NCBI GenBank assembly: GCA_004298905.1 | Contig: SCTK01000016.1 | Location: forward strand, 1-64,000 | Source: Burkholderiaceae bacterium | GTDB lineage: Bacteria; Pseudomonadota; Gammaproteobacteria; Burkholderiales; Burkholderiaceae_D | DNA: 64,000 nucleotides | Reading direction: 5' to 3' | Part shown: positions 18,962-31,524 of the stretch, piece after piece | Layout of the letters: each line of letters opens with the position of its first letter | How positions within the stretch are numbered: the stretch's first letter is position 1 | Program-made: the position numbers and the translations under genes | Notes under the pieces: model-generated | Databases searched by the model: none | What the model was told of the DNA's origin: nothing | What the model saw: only the letters and a program-made list of their open reading frames with translations

Positions 18962-20146
18962 TTATTCCGCGGTGGGGATATTCAAGAGTTGCCTGATGTG
19001 CACCACATCACGCTGAATCTGCGCGTCATCACCGATCAGCGTGACGTGGCCCATTTTACGCCCGATCCGCGCATCCGTCTTGCCATATAAATGCAATTTT
19101 GCGGTCGGCAGCGCAAGCACCGCAGCCCAATTCGGTTCCCGATATTGACCACTGTGCAGCCAGACATCACCCAGCAGATTGAGCATGATCGCGGGCGCGT
19201 GCTGTGCCACGCTGCCCAGCGGCATGCCGGCGAGGATGCGCGCTTGCTGCTCGAACTGACTGGTCACGCAAGCGTCGATCGTGTAGTGGCCGCTGTTGTG
19301 TGGACGCGGCGCCATTTCATTGACGATCAAGCGGCCATCCTGCAACACAAAGAATTCCACGCACAACACGCCGACATAGTTCAAGCCATTGACCAGTGCC
19401 AGCGCTGCTTCACGCGCCTGTTGTGCCAACGCTGCGGGAATGTGCGCCGGAACTACGCTGGTATCGAGAATGCCATGGCGATGCGTGTTTTGCGCCACCG
19501 GATACACGGCGCACAAACCATCACGCGCGCGTGCAACCACGATGGAAATTTCGCGCTCCAGAGGCAGCATCTGCTCCAGCACACAAGGCACCTCGCCCAT
19601 GGCCGTATAGGCCGCACGTACTTGTTCCAGACTGCTGACGCGCGCCTGCCCCTTGCCGTCGTAGCCCAGGCGGCTGACCTTGAGAATGCCGGGGAATAGT
19701 TCCGCGCTGCAAGCATCCAGCGCAGCGACACTATCGATCACCGCATGCGGCGCCACTTGCAAACCCAGTTGCGCGATGAATTGTTTTTCACGAATGCGAT
19801 CCTGCGCCACCGCCACCGCCTCGGCCGCTGGATTGACGATGCAATGCTGCGCGAGATAAGCCAGCGCCTGCGCCGGCACGTTTTCAAATTCGGTGGTCAC
19901 CGCATGGCACAGTTCGGCGAGCGTCTGCAACCCTTGTGCATCGTCATACGCCGCGGCGATATGGCGGTCGGCGACATCGCCCGCCGGACAGCTTTGCGCC
20001 GGATCGAGGACTGCAACCTTGTAGCCCATGCTCTGCGCCGCCATGCAAAACATGCGGCCCAGTTGTCCGCCACCGAGCAAGCCGAGCCACTGACCGGGAG
20101 GAATCATTTGATGTGAGGTTGAAGCGTTGGAAGATGCGGTGCTCAT
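18962..20146 (-). CDS. purK: N5-carboxyaminoimidazole ribonucleotide synthase PurK
   Basis: This 394-residue ATP-grasp enzyme converts AIR, bicarbonate and ATP to N5-CAIR in purine synthesis. Motifs are [16 protein letters not shown] near the N-terminus, [40 protein letters not shown] and [17 protein letters not shown]. The start codon overlaps the purE stop by four bases (ATGA), indicating coupled translation with its pathway partner. Confidence 0.96.
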   Translation of the reverse strand: MSTASSNASTSHQMIPPGQWLGLLGGGQLGRMFCMAAQSMGYKVAVLDPAQSCPAGDVADRHIAAAYDDAQGLQTLAELCHAVTTEFENVPAQALAYLAQHCIVNPAAEAVAVAQDRIREKQFIAQLGLQVAPHAVIDSVAALDACSAELFPGILKVSRLGYDGKGQARVSSLEQVRAAYTAMGEVPCVLEQMLPLEREISIVVARARDGLCAVYPVAQNTHRHGILDTSVVPAHIPAALAQQAREAALALVNGLNYVGVLCVEFFVLQDGRLIVNEMAPRPHNSGHYTIDACVTSQFEQQARILAGMPLGSVAQHAPAIMLNLLGDVWLHSGQYREPNWAAVLALPTAKLHLYGKTDARIGRKMGHVTLIGDDAQIQRDVVHIRQLLNIPTAE

Positions 20147-20718
20147 GCAGGCAATTGCATTTCCCTGGCCGCCGTGGTCTGACGGGCACGGAACGCGGCA
20201 AGTTTCTTGGCCAGCCGCGCATCGCGCGTGGCCAGAGTCGCAATGGCAAACAGCGCCGCATTGGCCGCACCGGCTTCGCCAATGGCAAAGGTCGCCACGG
20301 GGATGCCCTTGGGCATTTGCACGATCGACAACAGTGAATCTTCACCGAGCAAATGCTTGCTCGGCACCGGTACGCCGAGCACCGGCACCATGGTCTTGGC
20401 CGCCAGCATGCCCGGCAGATGGGCCGCGCCACCCGCGCCGGCAATGATGATGCGCAAGCCGCGCGCCGCCGCCGTCTCGGCATAGTTGAACATTTCATCC
20501 GGCATGCGATGCGCCGACACCACGCTGGCTTCATGCGGGATATTGAATTCTTTCAGCAAGGCCACCGCGTGCTGCATGATGTTCCAGTCGCTGGAACTGC
20601 CCATCACAACACCGACCAGCGGTTTGGCTGCCGCGGATTTAGTCGCCGGTTTTTTCGCTGCGGATTTTTTGGGAGCCGCCGGTTTGCTGCGCACGGTTCG
20701 TTTTGCCTGAGTCGCCAT
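20143..20718 (-). CDS. purE: N5-CAIR mutase PurE with basic N-terminal tail
   Basis: This 191-residue class I PurE converts N5-CAIR to CAIR. The catalytic domain begins near residue 35 with [14 protein letters not shown] and continues with [24 protein letters not shown] and the late [18 protein letters not shown]. Unusually, about 34 residues rich in Lys, Ala and Pro ([19 protein letters not shown]) precede it, resembling a histone H1-like tail. Family members are typically about 160-170 residues. It sits 2 bases after purC and overlaps purK. Confidence 0.95.
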   Translation of the reverse strand: MATQAKRTVRSKPAAPKKSAAKKPATKSAAAKPLVGVVMGSSSDWNIMQHAVALLKEFNIPHEASVVSAHRMPDEMFNYAETAAARGLRIIIAGAGGAAHLPGMLAAKTMVPVLGVPVPSKHLLGEDSLLSIVQMPKGIPVATFAIGEAGAANAALFAIATLATRDARLAKKLAAFRARQTTAAREMQLPA

Positions 20719-20720
20719 GG

Positions 20721-21614
20721 TTATCCCTGCAATGGATGTCCCGTCAAACGGAACAGGGCTTCGCGATATTTGCTTGCGGTTTTTTCAATCACCTCGATGG
20801 GCAGCCTGGGCGGCGGCGCCGTCTTGTTCCAATGCGAGACCGATTCCAGATAGTCGCGCACAAACTGCTTGTCGTAACTGGGTGGGCTGATGCCGGGCCG
20901 GTAGGAATCGGCGGGCCAGAAGCGCGACGAATCGGCCGTCAACACTTCATCCATCAAATGCAATGTGCCCTGCGCATCGAGACCGAATTCAAACTTGGTG
21001 TCGGCAATGATTATGCCGCGCGTCGCCGCATAATCCGCCGCCTTGCTGTAAAGCGCAAGGCTGATGTCGCGAATCTTTGCCGCCAGTTCCTTGCCGATAC
21101 GCTGCTCCATGTCGGCAAAGCTGATGTTCTCGTCATGCTCACCCACTGCTGCTTTCGCGGCCGGGGTAAAGATCGGTTGTGGCAACTTGTCGGCCATCTG
21201 CAATCCCGCCGGCAGGGCAATGCCGCACACTGCGCCGGTGGCACGGTAATCCTTCCAGCCCGAACCGATGAGGTAACCGCGCACCACCGCCTCGACCATG
21301 ATCGGTTGCAAACGCTTGGCGACCACGGCGCGGCCCTTGACCTGTTCAACCTCAGCCGGCGTCACGACGCTTTCCGGTGCAATGCCGGTCAGATGATTCG
21401 GCACCACATCCTGCAGATAGTCGAACCAGAAGTTCGCCATCTGATTGAGCACCTTGCCCTTGGCGGGAATCGGCTCGTTCATCACGACATCGAACGCCGA
21501 CAAGCGATCGGTGGTGACGATCAGCAACTTGTCATCGCCGAGCGCATAGTTGTCGCGCACCTTGCCGCGCGCCAGCAAAGGCAGAGATTGAATGGAAGAT
21601 TGATACAACGCCAT
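20721..21614 (-). CDS. purC: SAICAR synthetase PurC
   Basis: This 297-residue ATP-dependent enzyme ligates aspartate to CAIR. Motifs include [63 protein letters not shown] and [11 protein letters not shown]. The length is that of the long fungal-like form common in beta- and gammaproteobacteria. The start at 21614 (MALYQSS) is preferred over an in-frame extension reaching into the adjacent palindrome. Confidence 0.95.
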   Translation of the reverse strand: MALYQSSIQSLPLLARGKVRDNYALGDDKLLIVTTDRLSAFDVVMNEPIPAKGKVLNQMANFWFDYLQDVVPNHLTGIAPESVVTPAEVEQVKGRAVVAKRLQPIMVEAVVRGYLIGSGWKDYRATGAVCGIALPAGLQMADKLPQPIFTPAAKAAVGEHDENISFADMEQRIGKELAAKIRDISLALYSKAADYAATRGIIIADTKFEFGLDAQGTLHLMDEVLTADSSRFWPADSYRPGISPPSYDKQFVRDYLESVSHWNKTAPPPRLPIEVIEKTASKYREALFRLTGHPLQG

Positions 21615-21636
21615 AGAAAAACCTTTAGCCATTAAA

Positions 21637-21686
21637 GGCACAAGGCACACAGAGAAGTTTTTGTCTCCCTCTGTGTGCCTTGTGCC
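21637..21686. repeat. dispersed palindromic repeat, family C copy 1
   Basis: A perfect 18-bp inverted repeat (GGCACAAGGCACACAGAG, 21637-21654, with its complement at 21669-21686) has a 14-base loop. It lies between fba and purC inside the gene block. A related 18-bp palindrome is at 35885-35954. As RNA it would form a strong hairpin, though without a proper U tract. Confidence 0.85.
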
Positions 21687-21707
21687 CGCTGAGGCAAATC
21701 CTCTTGA

Positions 21708-22772
21708 TTAGTTAACCACCTGCGCGAGTTCGCCAGTCTTGTATTGTTGCGCGACTTGCACCAGGGTACGTGGTTTGATTTTGGCCGCTTGTCCAGCGCA
21801 ACCGAAATCGATGTAGCGTTGCTTGCAAATAACCTTGGCGGCTTCACGCGCCGGTTTCAGGTAATCGCGCGGATCGAACTTGGAGGGATTCTCGACACAG
21901 AATTTGCGAATCGCGGCCGTCATTGCCAGACGGATGTCAGTGTCGATGTTGATCTTGCGCACGCCGTGCTTGATGGCTTCCTGAATTTCGCTCACGGGCA
22001 CGCCGTAGGTTTCCTTGATCTCGCCGCCGTATTTGCGAATCTCGGCCAGCAATTCTTGCGGCACGCTGCTGGATCCGTGCATCACCAGATGGGTATTGGG
22101 AATGCGCTGGTGAATTTCCTTGACGCGGCTGATCGCCAGAATGTCGCCCGTCGGTTTGCGAGTGAATTTATAAGCGCCGTGCGACGTGCCGATGGCAATC
22201 GCCAGTGCATCGAGTTGCGTGCGCTTCACAAAATCCGCCGCCTGTTCGGGATCGGTCAGCAATTGATCCATCGTCATGGTGGAATCGGTACCGTGGCCGT
22301 CTTCCTTGTCGCCCTGCATCGTTTCCAGCGAGCCGAGGCAGCCCAGTTCGCCTTCGACGGTGACGCCCAGCGCATGCGCCATATCCACCACCGTGCGCGT
22401 GACGTCGACGTTGTAATCGTAGCTGGCAATCGTCTTGCCGTCGGCTTGCAGTGAACCATCCATCATCACCGAACTGAAACCGAGGTTGATCGCACCCTTG
22501 CACACATCCGGCGTCTGGCCGTGATCCTGATGCATCACCAGCGGAATATGCGGATAGCTTTCGATGGCCGCCAGAATCATGTACTTGATGAACGGCTCAC
22601 CGGCATATTTACGCGCACCGGGACTGGCTTGCAGAATCACTGGCGAACCTACTTCATCGGCTGCCGACATCACGGCATGCACCTGTTCGAGATTATTGAC
22701 GTTGAACGCGGGAATACCGTATCCGTTCTCGGCGGCATGATCGAGCAATTGACGCATGGAAACTAGTGCCAT
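21708..22772 (-). CDS. fba: fructose-bisphosphate aldolase, class II
   Basis: This 354-residue zinc-dependent aldolase cleaves fructose 1,6-bisphosphate or runs in reverse for gluconeogenesis. It is of the Calvin-cycle/CbbA subtype by length and by motifs: [36 protein letters not shown] (zinc His), [27 protein letters not shown] and [17 protein letters not shown]. It is transcribed with pyk, pgk and gap upstream and purC downstream. Confidence 0.96.
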   Translation of the reverse strand: MALVSMRQLLDHAAENGYGIPAFNVNNLEQVHAVMSAADEVGSPVILQASPGARKYAGEPFIKYMILAAIESYPHIPLVMHQDHGQTPDVCKGAINLGFSSVMMDGSLQADGKTIASYDYNVDVTRTVVDMAHALGVTVEGELGCLGSLETMQGDKEDGHGTDSTMTMDQLLTDPEQAADFVKRTQLDALAIAIGTSHGAYKFTRKPTGDILAISRVKEIHQRIPNTHLVMHGSSSVPQELLAEIRKYGGEIKETYGVPVSEIQEAIKHGVRKINIDTDIRLAMTAAIRKFCVENPSKFDPRDYLKPAREAAKVICKQRYIDFGCAGQAAKIKPRTLVQVAQQYKTGELAQVVN

Positions 22773-22876
22773 GATATTTCCTTCTAAAAATCCAAAAACA
22801 ACCGCTACAGATGCAAAGCCGGTTGATAGTTCCGGCGCTACTCTGTACTCCCTATTCCCAGTGTGTTCAGTCCGTC

Positions 22877-24325
22877 TTAATTGCGTTCACCCACGCGAAC
22901 GATCTTCAGCGAATTAGTGCCACCCGCCTGTCCCATTGGTTCGCCAATGGTCACGACGATAACGTCGCCCTTCTTCACCACACCTTTGGACAGCAGCAGT
23001 GCTTCGGCAGAACGCAGCACGGCTTCGCGTTCGCCGGTTTGCACCATCTGGAAGGATTGGACATTGCGATAGAGCGCCACCTTGCGTTGCGTGCGCTGAT
23101 TCGGCGTCAACGCAATAATCGGCAGAGAAACCACATGACGGCTGGTCCACAGCGCGGTCGAACCCGATTCGGTCAAAGCCACGATGGCCTTGGCGCGCAA
23201 GTGATGTGCAATGAACAGTGCGCCGTAGGCAATCGATTGGTCGATGCGCGTAAAGGTTTGGTCGAGGAAATCCTTGTCCGGCATGGAAATGCCCGCCTTT
23301 TCGGCTTCCACGCAAATCGAGGCCATCGCTTCCACCGTCTCGACCGGATATTTACCGGCGGCGGTTTCAGCCGACAACATCACCGCATCGGTACCATCGA
23401 GTACGGCGTTGGCGACGTCGGACACTTCGGCGCGCGTCGGCACGGCGTTGGTGATCATCGACTCCATCATCTGGGTGGCGGTAATCACGGTCTTGTTCGA
23501 TGCGCGCGCCATGCGGATCATGCGCTTCTGCAGCGCGGGCACGGCGGCATTGCCGACTTCCACCGCCAGATCACCACGTGCCACCATGATGCCGTCGCTG
23601 GCGTCGATGATTTCCTGCAACAGCGGAATCGCTTCGGCGCGTTCGATCTTGGCGATCATCTGCGCCTTGTTGCCGCCGGTGGTGCCCGCATGCGCATCCA
23701 GCGCCAGGTTGGCCAGTTGCCGCGCCATCGTCATGTCGGTGGCATTTTTCGGGAACGAGACGGCGATGTAGTCGGCGCCGAGTGCGGCGGCCGTCTTGAT
23801 GTCTTCCATGTCCTTGGCGGTCAAGGCAGGAGCGGACAGGCCGCCACCCTGCTTGTTGATGCCCTTGTTGTTCGACAGCGTGCCGCCGATACGCACCTTG
23901 GTGTGAATCTGACTGCCCAGCACTTGCTCCACTGTCAACACGATCAAGCCGTCATTGAGCAACAGCACATCGCCGGGCTTCACATCGCGCGGCAATTCCG
24001 GGTAATCCAGGCCGACGCAGTTTTGATCGCCCAGCTTGCATTCGGAATCGAGAATGAAAGGCGCACCGGGTTCCAGTTCGATCTTGCCTTCGGCAAATTT
24101 GCCGACGCGGATTTTCGGGCCTTGCAGGTCGGCCATGATGGCCACTTCGCAACCCGCATTGGCGGCCGCCTCGCGCACCATGCGCGCACGGTCGATATGA
24201 TCCTGCGCCGTGCCATGCGAAAAATTCATGCGCACCACATTCACGCCAGCGGCGATAAGGCGGGTCAGAACTTCCGGCGTGTTGGAAGCCGGGCCGAGGG
24301 TTGCAACGATTTTAGTAGCGCGCAT
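22877..24325 (-). CDS. pyk: pyruvate kinase
   Basis: This 482-residue glycolytic enzyme converts PEP and ADP to pyruvate and ATP. It starts [19 protein letters not shown]. It carries [14 protein letters not shown], the catalytic region ISVSFPK-type ([13 protein letters not shown]), [13 protein letters not shown] and [10 protein letters not shown]. The C-terminal regulatory domain is present ([21 protein letters not shown]). It lies between pgk and fba on the same strand with gaps of about 100 bases. Confidence 0.96.
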   Translation of the reverse strand: MRATKIVATLGPASNTPEVLTRLIAAGVNVVRMNFSHGTAQDHIDRARMVREAAANAGCEVAIMADLQGPKIRVGKFAEGKIELEPGAPFILDSECKLGDQNCVGLDYPELPRDVKPGDVLLLNDGLIVLTVEQVLGSQIHTKVRIGGTLSNNKGINKQGGGLSAPALTAKDMEDIKTAAALGADYIAVSFPKNATDMTMARQLANLALDAHAGTTGGNKAQMIAKIERAEAIPLLQEIIDASDGIMVARGDLAVEVGNAAVPALQKRMIRMARASNKTVITATQMMESMITNAVPTRAEVSDVANAVLDGTDAVMLSAETAAGKYPVETVEAMASICVEAEKAGISMPDKDFLDQTFTRIDQSIAYGALFIAHHLRAKAIVALTESGSTALWTSRHVVSLPIIALTPNQRTQRKVALYRNVQSFQMVQTGEREAVLRSAEALLLSKGVVKKGDVIVVTIGEPMGQAGGTNSLKIVRVGERN

Positions 24326-24411
24326 CTTTTAACCTTTGAAATTATTTGTCAGTGAATACACCGGACGCACAGAAGAACCAGAAGGATTTTTCTGCGCGCG
24401 CCGTGAAAATT

Positions 24412-25593
24412 TTATTTGCCGCGTTGTTCCAGAATTTCCACCGCCGGCAAGACCTTGCCTTCGAGGAATTCGAGGAACGCACCGCCGCCGGTGGAGATAT
24501 AACCCACCTGCTTTTCGATACCGAACTTGGCAATCGCCGCCAGCGTGTCGCCACCGCCCGCAATCGAGAAACCCGGCGAATTGGCGATTGCGATCGACAA
24601 CGCGCGCGTGCCGCCAGCGAATTGGTCGAACTCGAACACACCGATGGGGCCATTCCAGACGATGGTACCCGCTTTGGCAATAATGTCCGCCAGTTGCGCT
24701 GCCGTTTTCGGGCCGAGATCGAGAATCATGTCGTCCGCTTGCACATCCGCAGCATCGACCGTGCGCGCGGCCGCCGTCGCGGAAAATTCCTTGGCCACCA
24801 CGGCATCCACCGGAATCGGCACTGCGGCGCCACGCGCTTGCATCATTTCCATGATGGCTTTGGCTTCGTTCACCAGATCAGCTTCGGCGAGCGACTTGCC
24901 GATGGGCAGACCCGCAGCCAGCAGGAAGGTGTTGGCAATGCCGCCACCGACGATCAGGTTGTCCACTTTGGATGCCAGCGATTTGAGAATCGTCAACTTG
25001 GTCGAAACTTTCGAACCCGCGACAATCGCCACCAGCGGACGTTTGGGTTGTTGCAGGGCCTTGCCCAGCGCATCCAGCTCGGCCGCCAGCAAGGGACCGG
25101 CGCAAGCGATCGGCGCATATTTGGCGATGCCATGCGTGGTCGCTTCGGCGCGATGCGACGTGCCGAAGGCATCGTTCACATAGATGTCGCACAGCTTGGC
25201 CATTTTTTGCGCCAGCGCGTCGTCATTCTTTTTCTCGCCCTTGTTGACGCGGCAGTTTTCCAACAGCACCACTTCACCCGGCTGCAGATTGAAACCACCC
25301 TCGACCCAATCCTGCACCAGCGTGACCTTGCGGCCGAGCAATTCACCCAGTCGCGCAGCAATCGGCGCCAGTGAATCTTCCGGCTTCAATTCACCCTCCG
25401 TCGGCCGGCCCAGGTGCGAGGTGACCATCACGGCCGCGCCCTGTTCCAGCGCGAACTGGATGCCGGGCAGCGAGGCGCGAATGCGCGTGTCGTCGGTGAT
25501 GTTGTTCTGGTCGTCTTGCGGCACGTTCAGATCGGCGCGGATGAAAACACGCTTACCGGCAAGGCTTTGTTCGGAGAGTCGTTTGAAGTTCAT
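24412..25593 (-). CDS. pgk: phosphoglycerate kinase
   Basis: This 393-residue glycolytic kinase interconverts 1,3-bisphosphoglycerate and 3-phosphoglycerate. N-domain motifs are [25 protein letters not shown] and [12 protein letters not shown]-domain motifs are [27 protein letters not shown] and [12 protein letters not shown]. Length is standard. It is downstream of gap, separated by a dispersed palindromic repeat. Confidence 0.97.
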   Translation of the reverse strand: MNFKRLSEQSLAGKRVFIRADLNVPQDDQNNITDDTRIRASLPGIQFALEQGAAVMVTSHLGRPTEGELKPEDSLAPIAARLGELLGRKVTLVQDWVEGGFNLQPGEVVLLENCRVNKGEKKNDDALAQKMAKLCDIYVNDAFGTSHRAEATTHGIAKYAPIACAGPLLAAELDALGKALQQPKRPLVAIVAGSKVSTKLTILKSLASKVDNLIVGGGIANTFLLAAGLPIGKSLAEADLVNEAKAIMEMMQARGAAVPIPVDAVVAKEFSATAAARTVDAADVQADDMILDLGPKTAAQLADIIAKAGTIVWNGPIGVFEFDQFAGGTRALSIAIANSPGFSIAGGGDTLAAIAKFGIEKQVGYISTGGGAFLEFLEGKVLPAVEILEQRGK

Positions 25594-25618
25594 GAGATTG
25601 GCAGCATTCTGTTTTGCT

Positions 25619-25714
25619 CCCTCCCTTTCAAGGGGAGGGCCGGGGTGGGGATGGGTTACAGTGATCCAGCGACCAACCCCATCCCCATCCTAACCTTCCC
25701 CTTGAAGGGGAAGG
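25619..25714. repeat. dispersed palindromic repeat, family A copy 2
   Basis: This is the reverse complement of the element at 2936-3028: palindromes at 25619-25639 and 25694-25714, with inner arms GGGGTGGGGATGGGTT and AACCCCATCCCCATCC. It fills the gap between gap and pgk. The outer palindromes are well conserved between copies; the central bases differ. Confidence 0.85.
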
Positions 25715-25720
25715 GATTGT

Positions 25721-26731
<1,011 letters not shown>

Positions 26732-26867
26732 TTACTCTTCTCCTGAAGATACAAAAAAATTCCGGGGTCGCGAAGGCGCGCATTACAATGGCAGGGCGCC
26801 CGTCGCATAACGACTGAAACCCGTGATTCTAACAGATCACCCTTCTTTTTAGCTCTTAACAACGCCC

Positions 26868-27608
26868 ATGTCACCCCGCTTTTATTACCCGGCGCTGCCT
26901 GACGCAGGAGGCCCGGTCGATCTGCCCGCCGCACTCAGTCACCATGCCGTCACGGTACTGCGCATGCAACCGGGCGAAGCCTTGGTGCTGTTTGACGGCC
27001 ATGGCCGGGAAGCGGCGGCCAGCGTGATTGAAGCGCGCAAGCAGGCGCTGCGCGTGGCGTGTGAACCGCCGGTTGCGATCGACCGCGAAAACGCGCTCCA
27101 GATCACGTTGGTGCAGGCCTTGCCCAGCGGCGACAAGATGGATTGGATTGTCGAAAAATGCACTGAATTGGGTATCGCAGCGATTCAACCCATCCAGGCC
27201 ACACGCAGCGTGGTGAAGTTGCAGGGCGAACGCGCAGAGAAAAAGCAGCAGCGCTGGCAAGACATCGCCATTGCCGCCTGCGCGCAATGCGGCCGCAATG
27301 TTGCGCCCACGATCTTGCCGGTGCAATCCTGCGCCAGTTGGCTGTCCACCCCGCCAAAACCCGGCTTGCACCTGTTGCTGGATCTGGCACCGGATATCCC
27401 GCGTCTATCGCAACTTGATTTCACAGCGGTAAAGTCCGCAGCGATCACCGTCATGGTCGGCCCGGAAGGTGCATTCACCGATGAAGAAATCAGCCAGGCG
27501 CTGGCGGCCGGATTCCAAGCCGTCAACCTCGGCCGCCGCATTCTGCGCACCGAGACAGCGGGCGTCGCGTTTCTGGCAGCGGTCAATACGCTGTTAGGCG
27601 ATTTTTAA
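26868..27608 (+). CDS. rsmE: 16S rRNA (uracil1498-N3)-methyltransferase RsmE
   Basis: This 246-residue SPOUT-class methyltransferase modifies U1498 of 16S rRNA with SAM. It has an N-terminal PUA-like domain (HHAVTVLRMQPGEALVLFDG) and a knotted C-terminal domain (KMDWIVEKCTELG, AITVMVGPEGAFTDEEI, LGRRILRTETA). It is divergent from gap and ends 26 bases from the convergent patatin-like gene. Confidence 0.95.
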   Translation: MSPRFYYPALPDAGGPVDLPAALSHHAVTVLRMQPGEALVLFDGHGREAAASVIEARKQALRVACEPPVAIDRENALQITLVQALPSGDKMDWIVEKCTELGIAAIQPIQATRSVVKLQGERAEKKQQRWQDIAIAACAQCGRNVAPTILPVQSCASWLSTPPKPGLHLLLDLAPDIPRLSQLDFTAVKSAAITVMVGPEGAFTDEEISQALAAGFQAVNLGRRILRTETAGVAFLAAVNTLLGDF

Positions 27609-27634
27609 ACCTGGCTGGCGCAACCGGCAGAAAA

Positions 27635-28915
27635 TCAACCGGGCATGGATGCTGGCGAGGATTGATCTTCCTGGGATGAGGTTGCGCTGTTCAGGCCGAA
27701 GAAATTCAGCACATCGACTTTCCGCGCCAGCGTATCGTTGTAACCCAGGTCGATCAATTCCCGCGTGTACTCGGCTTCGAATAGAAGATAGCTGGCCAGC
27801 GCCGAGCCGCGCACCTCGGTGCCGCCAATGCCGCCGAGCAAAGTCCGCATGGCGCGCGGCAAGCTGCCGATTTTTTTCGACGCCAGCACATCAAGACGCT
27901 GGCTGGGGAAAATTACCAGCACCTCGATCGGACGCAGCGCGTAATTCTTGCGAATCGTCTCGGGCAACAGGCTGATGGTCTTGTTGATGCGTTGCAGGCG
28001 TTCGATATCGACCGACAGACTGTCCAGAAAAATACTCGACATGGCATGACCGGCAATCTGCGCCAAACTCGGATAAGTGCCATGCGCATTGTTAGTCTGA
28101 CCCGGGCTGTTATAGGGCGTCTTGCCTTCCACCTGACCCGCACCCACCACCAGTACCTTTTCCGATCCCAAATGTATTGCCGGACTGATCGGCGCCAATT
28201 GGCGCATTGAACCGTCGCCGAAATACTCGCGGCGATTGTTGAAGCCGATGGGGATGGCAGGAAACACGAATGGAATCGCGCTCGATGCCATCAAGTGTTC
28301 GATGGTGATCTGATCCGGTTGTGCCAGCCGCTGCGAACGCAACCAAGGCTCCACCGGCTCGTTGGCCTGATAAAAAGTGACGTGATAACCCGAGGTATAG
28401 CTGGAAGCCGTCACCGCCAGGGCTTTCAAATGACCATAGCGCAGATTATCGTCCAGCCGCGGCAAATCGAGCATGCGATGCAGCAAGCCCACCAGCGGCG
28501 TGTTGTCGAGCAGGGAAGTTGGGCGGCGGCGCAGCAGCCAGCCGAACGTCAGCGCTGTCAGCCATTTTGCGCCGGTGCGAATCACGCCCAGCGAATCGGC
28601 ACGATAGACCTGCTCGGCGGTGAAATTTTCCCAGATATCGAGCAGGCGATACACGCCTTCGTCGAAATTATCGGCACGGCACGCCAGAGCAGTGGCGTTG
28701 ATGGCACCCGCCGAAGTGCCGCAAATGATCTTGAACGGGCTGGCTGCATCCTTGCGCCCGGCTTCGCGCAGCAATTCCACAATCGCCTTGAGCACACCCA
28801 CCTGATAAGCGGCACGGGCGCCACCTCCGGTCAGCAGCAAGCCACAATTGGGTGCTGTTTCCACGGCATGCGATTTTTGTAGTTGGAGCAGGCTCTCAAG
28901 GTGATCGTTCAGCAT
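27635..28915 (-). CDS. patatin-like phospholipase
   Basis: This 426-residue serine hydrolase probably hydrolyses acyl esters of lipids. The oxyanion motif GGGARAAYQVG lies at about residues 30-40, the nucleophile elbow GTSAG at 66-70 (Ser68), and the dyad aspartate in FGDGSMR near residue 230. It lacks a signal peptide or membrane helix and resembles long cytoplasmic patatins of proteobacteria with a C-terminal helical extension. Its substrate is not known. Confidence 0.88.
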   Translation of the reverse strand: MLNDHLESLLQLQKSHAVETAPNCGLLLTGGGARAAYQVGVLKAIVELLREAGRKDAASPFKIICGTSAGAINATALACRADNFDEGVYRLLDIWENFTAEQVYRADSLGVIRTGAKWLTALTFGWLLRRRPTSLLDNTPLVGLLHRMLDLPRLDDNLRYGHLKALAVTASSYTSGYHVTFYQANEPVEPWLRSQRLAQPDQITIEHLMASSAIPFVFPAIPIGFNNRREYFGDGSMRQLAPISPAIHLGSEKVLVVGAGQVEGKTPYNSPGQTNNAHGTYPSLAQIAGHAMSSIFLDSLSVDIERLQRINKTISLLPETIRKNYALRPIEVLVIFPSQRLDVLASKKIGSLPRAMRTLLGGIGGTEVRGSALASYLLFEAEYTRELIDLGYNDTLARKVDVLNFFGLNSATSSQEDQSSPASMPG

Positions 28916-29026
28916 GTATTCACTGTATCACCCGCAACGCATTGGTGAAAGCGTGAAGTAACAAGATTTTTCACACCTTATCGAATGCCACTACCACCTA
29001 CAGTTTTCAGCAGCGCTGAGTGGCAT

Positions 29027-31330
29027 TCAGCGTGGCGCATTGGCATCAACCACCGTGAGCGCGGTCATGTTGACGATGCGGCGCACGGTGGCCGAAGGCG
29101 TCACTATATGCACCGGGCCGCCGACGCCAAGCAGGATGGGACCGATAGCGACGTTGTGGCCGGCTGCGGCCTTGAGCAGATTGTAGGCAATGTTGGCGGC
29201 CTCGATGGTCGGCAGCACTACCAGATTCGCTTCGCCCTTGAGTGGACTGTCGGGCATCAGTTTCTTGCGCAGCACTGGGTCCAGCGCGGTATCACCGTGC
29301 ATTTCGCCGTCGACTTCGAGTTGCGGGTCGCGCGCCTGAATCAGGGCCAGCGCCTCGCGCATCTTGATGGCGGAAGGCGCGTTGGTTGAACCAAAATTGG
29401 AATGCGACAGCAAGGCCACTTTCGGCTCCACACCAAAGCGGCGCAGCTCTTCGGCCGCCATCAGGGTGATTTCGGCAATCTCGGCCGCGCTCGGATCGGC
29501 ATTGACATGAGTATCGACCAGCGCCATTTGCCGGCCAGGTAGCAAAAGAATATTCATGGCGGCATAGACGGTTGCCTGCGGACGCTTGCCCAGCACCTGG
29601 TCGATGTAATGCAGGTGAATATGATGCGTGCCGAAGGTGCCGCAGATCATGCCGTCGGCCTGACCCATGCGGATCATCATCGCGCCGATCAGGGTATGGC
29701 GGCGACGCATTTCGAGCTTGGCATAGGGTTCAGTCACGCCCTTGCGGCAGGTCAGGCGCCAGTATTCCTGCCAGTATTCACGGTAACGCGGATCGGACTG
29801 CGGATTCGTGACATCGATGTTCTCACCCGGTTTCAACCGCAGGCCGAAGCGCTCGATCCGCTGCGCCAGTACTTCGGGTCGCGCAATCAATATCGGTCGC
29901 GCCAGCCCTTCATCGACCACCACCTGCACCGCACGCAACACGCGTTCGTCCTCACCTTCAGCATAAACAATGCGCGACTTCCCGCCATCCCGAGTGGTTT
30001 GCTTGGCCAGCGAAAACAGTGGCCGCATGAAGCCACCTGAGTGGTAGACAAATTGCTGCAAGTGATCGTGATAAGCCTCCCAATCGCTGATCGGGCGCTT
30101 CGCCACACCGGAGTTGATTGCCGCGCGCGCTACCGCCGGTGCGATCTTGACAATCAGGCGCGGATCGAACGGCTTGGGAATGATGTACTCGGGGCCGAAC
30201 GCGTGGCTGTCGCCTTCGTAGGCGCTGGCGGCAATATCGCTCAGTTCAGCGCGCGCCAGCTCCGCAATGGCATTCACCGCGGCAATCTCCATCGAGCGGG
30301 TAATCGTGGTCGCGCCGCTATCGAGCGCACCGCGGAAAATATAGGGAAAGCACAAGACATTGTTGACCTGATTCGGATAATCCGAGCGGCCGGTGCAGAT
30401 CACCGCATCGTCGCGCACGGCCTTGATCTGATCCGGCATGATCTCCGGCGTCGGGTTGGCCAGCGCCAGCACCAGCGGTTTGGCATTCATTTGCTTGACC
30501 ATCTCGGGCTTGAGCACGCCACCGGCGGACAGCCCCAGAAACACATCGGCCCCGGCGATTACTTCGGCCAGCGTGCGTGCCGCCGTTGGCTGCGCAAACA
30601 CGGCTTTGTCCGCATCCATCAATTCCTGCCGGCCTTGATAGACCACGCCTGCGAGATCGGTGACCCAGATATTTTCGCGCGGCAAACCGAGGTCAACCAG
30701 CAGATCGAGGCAGGCCAGCGCCGCCGCTCCCGCCCCCGAAGTCACCAGCTTGACCTGGGCGATGTCCTTACCTACTACGCGCAGCCCATTGAGAATCGCC
30801 GCGCCAACGATGATGGCTGTGCCGTGCTGATCGTCATGGAAGACCGGAATCTTCATGCGCTCGCGCAGCTTGCGCTCGATGTAGAAACATTCCGGCGCCT
30901 TGATGTCTTCCAGATTGATGCCGCCGAAGGTCGGCTCGAGCGACGCGATGATGTCCACCAGCTTGTCCGGATCGCGTTCGTCAATTTCGATATCGAACAC
31001 ATCCAGCCCGGCGAATTTCTTGAACAGCACGCCCTTGCCTTCCATCACCGGCTTGGCGGCCAGCGGGCCAATGGCGCCCAGACCGAGCACAGCTGTGCCA
31101 TTGGTGATCACCGCGACCAGATTGCCACGCGCGGTATAACGATAGGACGCCAGCGGGTCGGCATGAATTTCCTCGCAAGGCACAGCGACGCCGGGCGAAT
31201 AGGCCAGCGCCAAATCATGCTGGTTGATGAGTTGTTTGGTCGGCGTGACCGCGATTTTCCCTGGTACGGGGAACTCATGGTAGTCCAGCGCTGCTTTACG
31301 CAGGTCTTCTTTGATGGGCGGAGATGGCAT
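29027..31330 (-). CDS. maeB: NADP-dependent malic enzyme MaeB
   Basis: This 767-residue enzyme decarboxylates malate to pyruvate with NADP reduction. The malic enzyme part occupies about 1-430 ([65 protein letters not shown]). A C-terminal phosphotransacetylase-like domain (about 440-760: [45 protein letters not shown]) is characteristic of MaeB and thought to be regulatory rather than catalytic. It is a single gene with its own 5' region. Confidence 0.96.
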   Translation of the reverse strand: MPSPPIKEDLRKAALDYHEFPVPGKIAVTPTKQLINQHDLALAYSPGVAVPCEEIHADPLASYRYTARGNLVAVITNGTAVLGLGAIGPLAAKPVMEGKGVLFKKFAGLDVFDIEIDERDPDKLVDIIASLEPTFGGINLEDIKAPECFYIERKLRERMKIPVFHDDQHGTAIIVGAAILNGLRVVGKDIAQVKLVTSGAGAAALACLDLLVDLGLPRENIWVTDLAGVVYQGRQELMDADKAVFAQPTAARTLAEVIAGADVFLGLSAGGVLKPEMVKQMNAKPLVLALANPTPEIMPDQIKAVRDDAVICTGRSDYPNQVNNVLCFPYIFRGALDSGATTITRSMEIAAVNAIAELARAELSDIAASAYEGDSHAFGPEYIIPKPFDPRLIVKIAPAVARAAINSGVAKRPISDWEAYHDHLQQFVYHSGGFMRPLFSLAKQTTRDGGKSRIVYAEGEDERVLRAVQVVVDEGLARPILIARPEVLAQRIERFGLRLKPGENIDVTNPQSDPRYREYWQEYWRLTCRKGVTEPYAKLEMRRRHTLIGAMMIRMGQADGMICGTFGTHHIHLHYIDQVLGKRPQATVYAAMNILLLPGRQMALVDTHVNADPSAAEIAEITLMAAEELRRFGVEPKVALLSHSNFGSTNAPSAIKMREALALIQARDPQLEVDGEMHGDTALDPVLRKKLMPDSPLKGEANLVVLPTIEAANIAYNLLKAAAGHNVAIGPILLGVGGPVHIVTPSATVRRIVNMTALTVVDANAPR

Positions 31331-31454
31331 TGAATATCCTTATGTCTGCCTCATACAACTGTGACAACTGTGCCGAAAAGGCGGGCAGTTTAGTGCAGCT
31401 TCCGTGACCAGTGACAGAGTGGATTATACGTACCGCATTGAGCGGCGCCCAATA

Positions 31455-31489
31455 AAAAAGGGCACTGTCAGGGATTCCTGACAGTGCCC
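31455..31489 (-). terminator. intrinsic terminator of the lytic transglycosylase gene
   Basis: A 13-bp perfect stem (31460-31472 with 31477-31489, arm GGGCACTGTCAGG) has a 4-base loop. On the minus strand it is followed by T6, at the 3' end of the gene at 31525-32424. Confidence 0.9.
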
Positions 31490-31524
31490 AGCTTGCTTGT
31501 CACAACAAGGAGGTAATCGGTTCC

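Noticed and set aside
22811-24355. 514-residue open frame antisense to pyk
   Set aside because: Shadow of the pyruvate kinase reading frame; His/Arg-rich with no domain.
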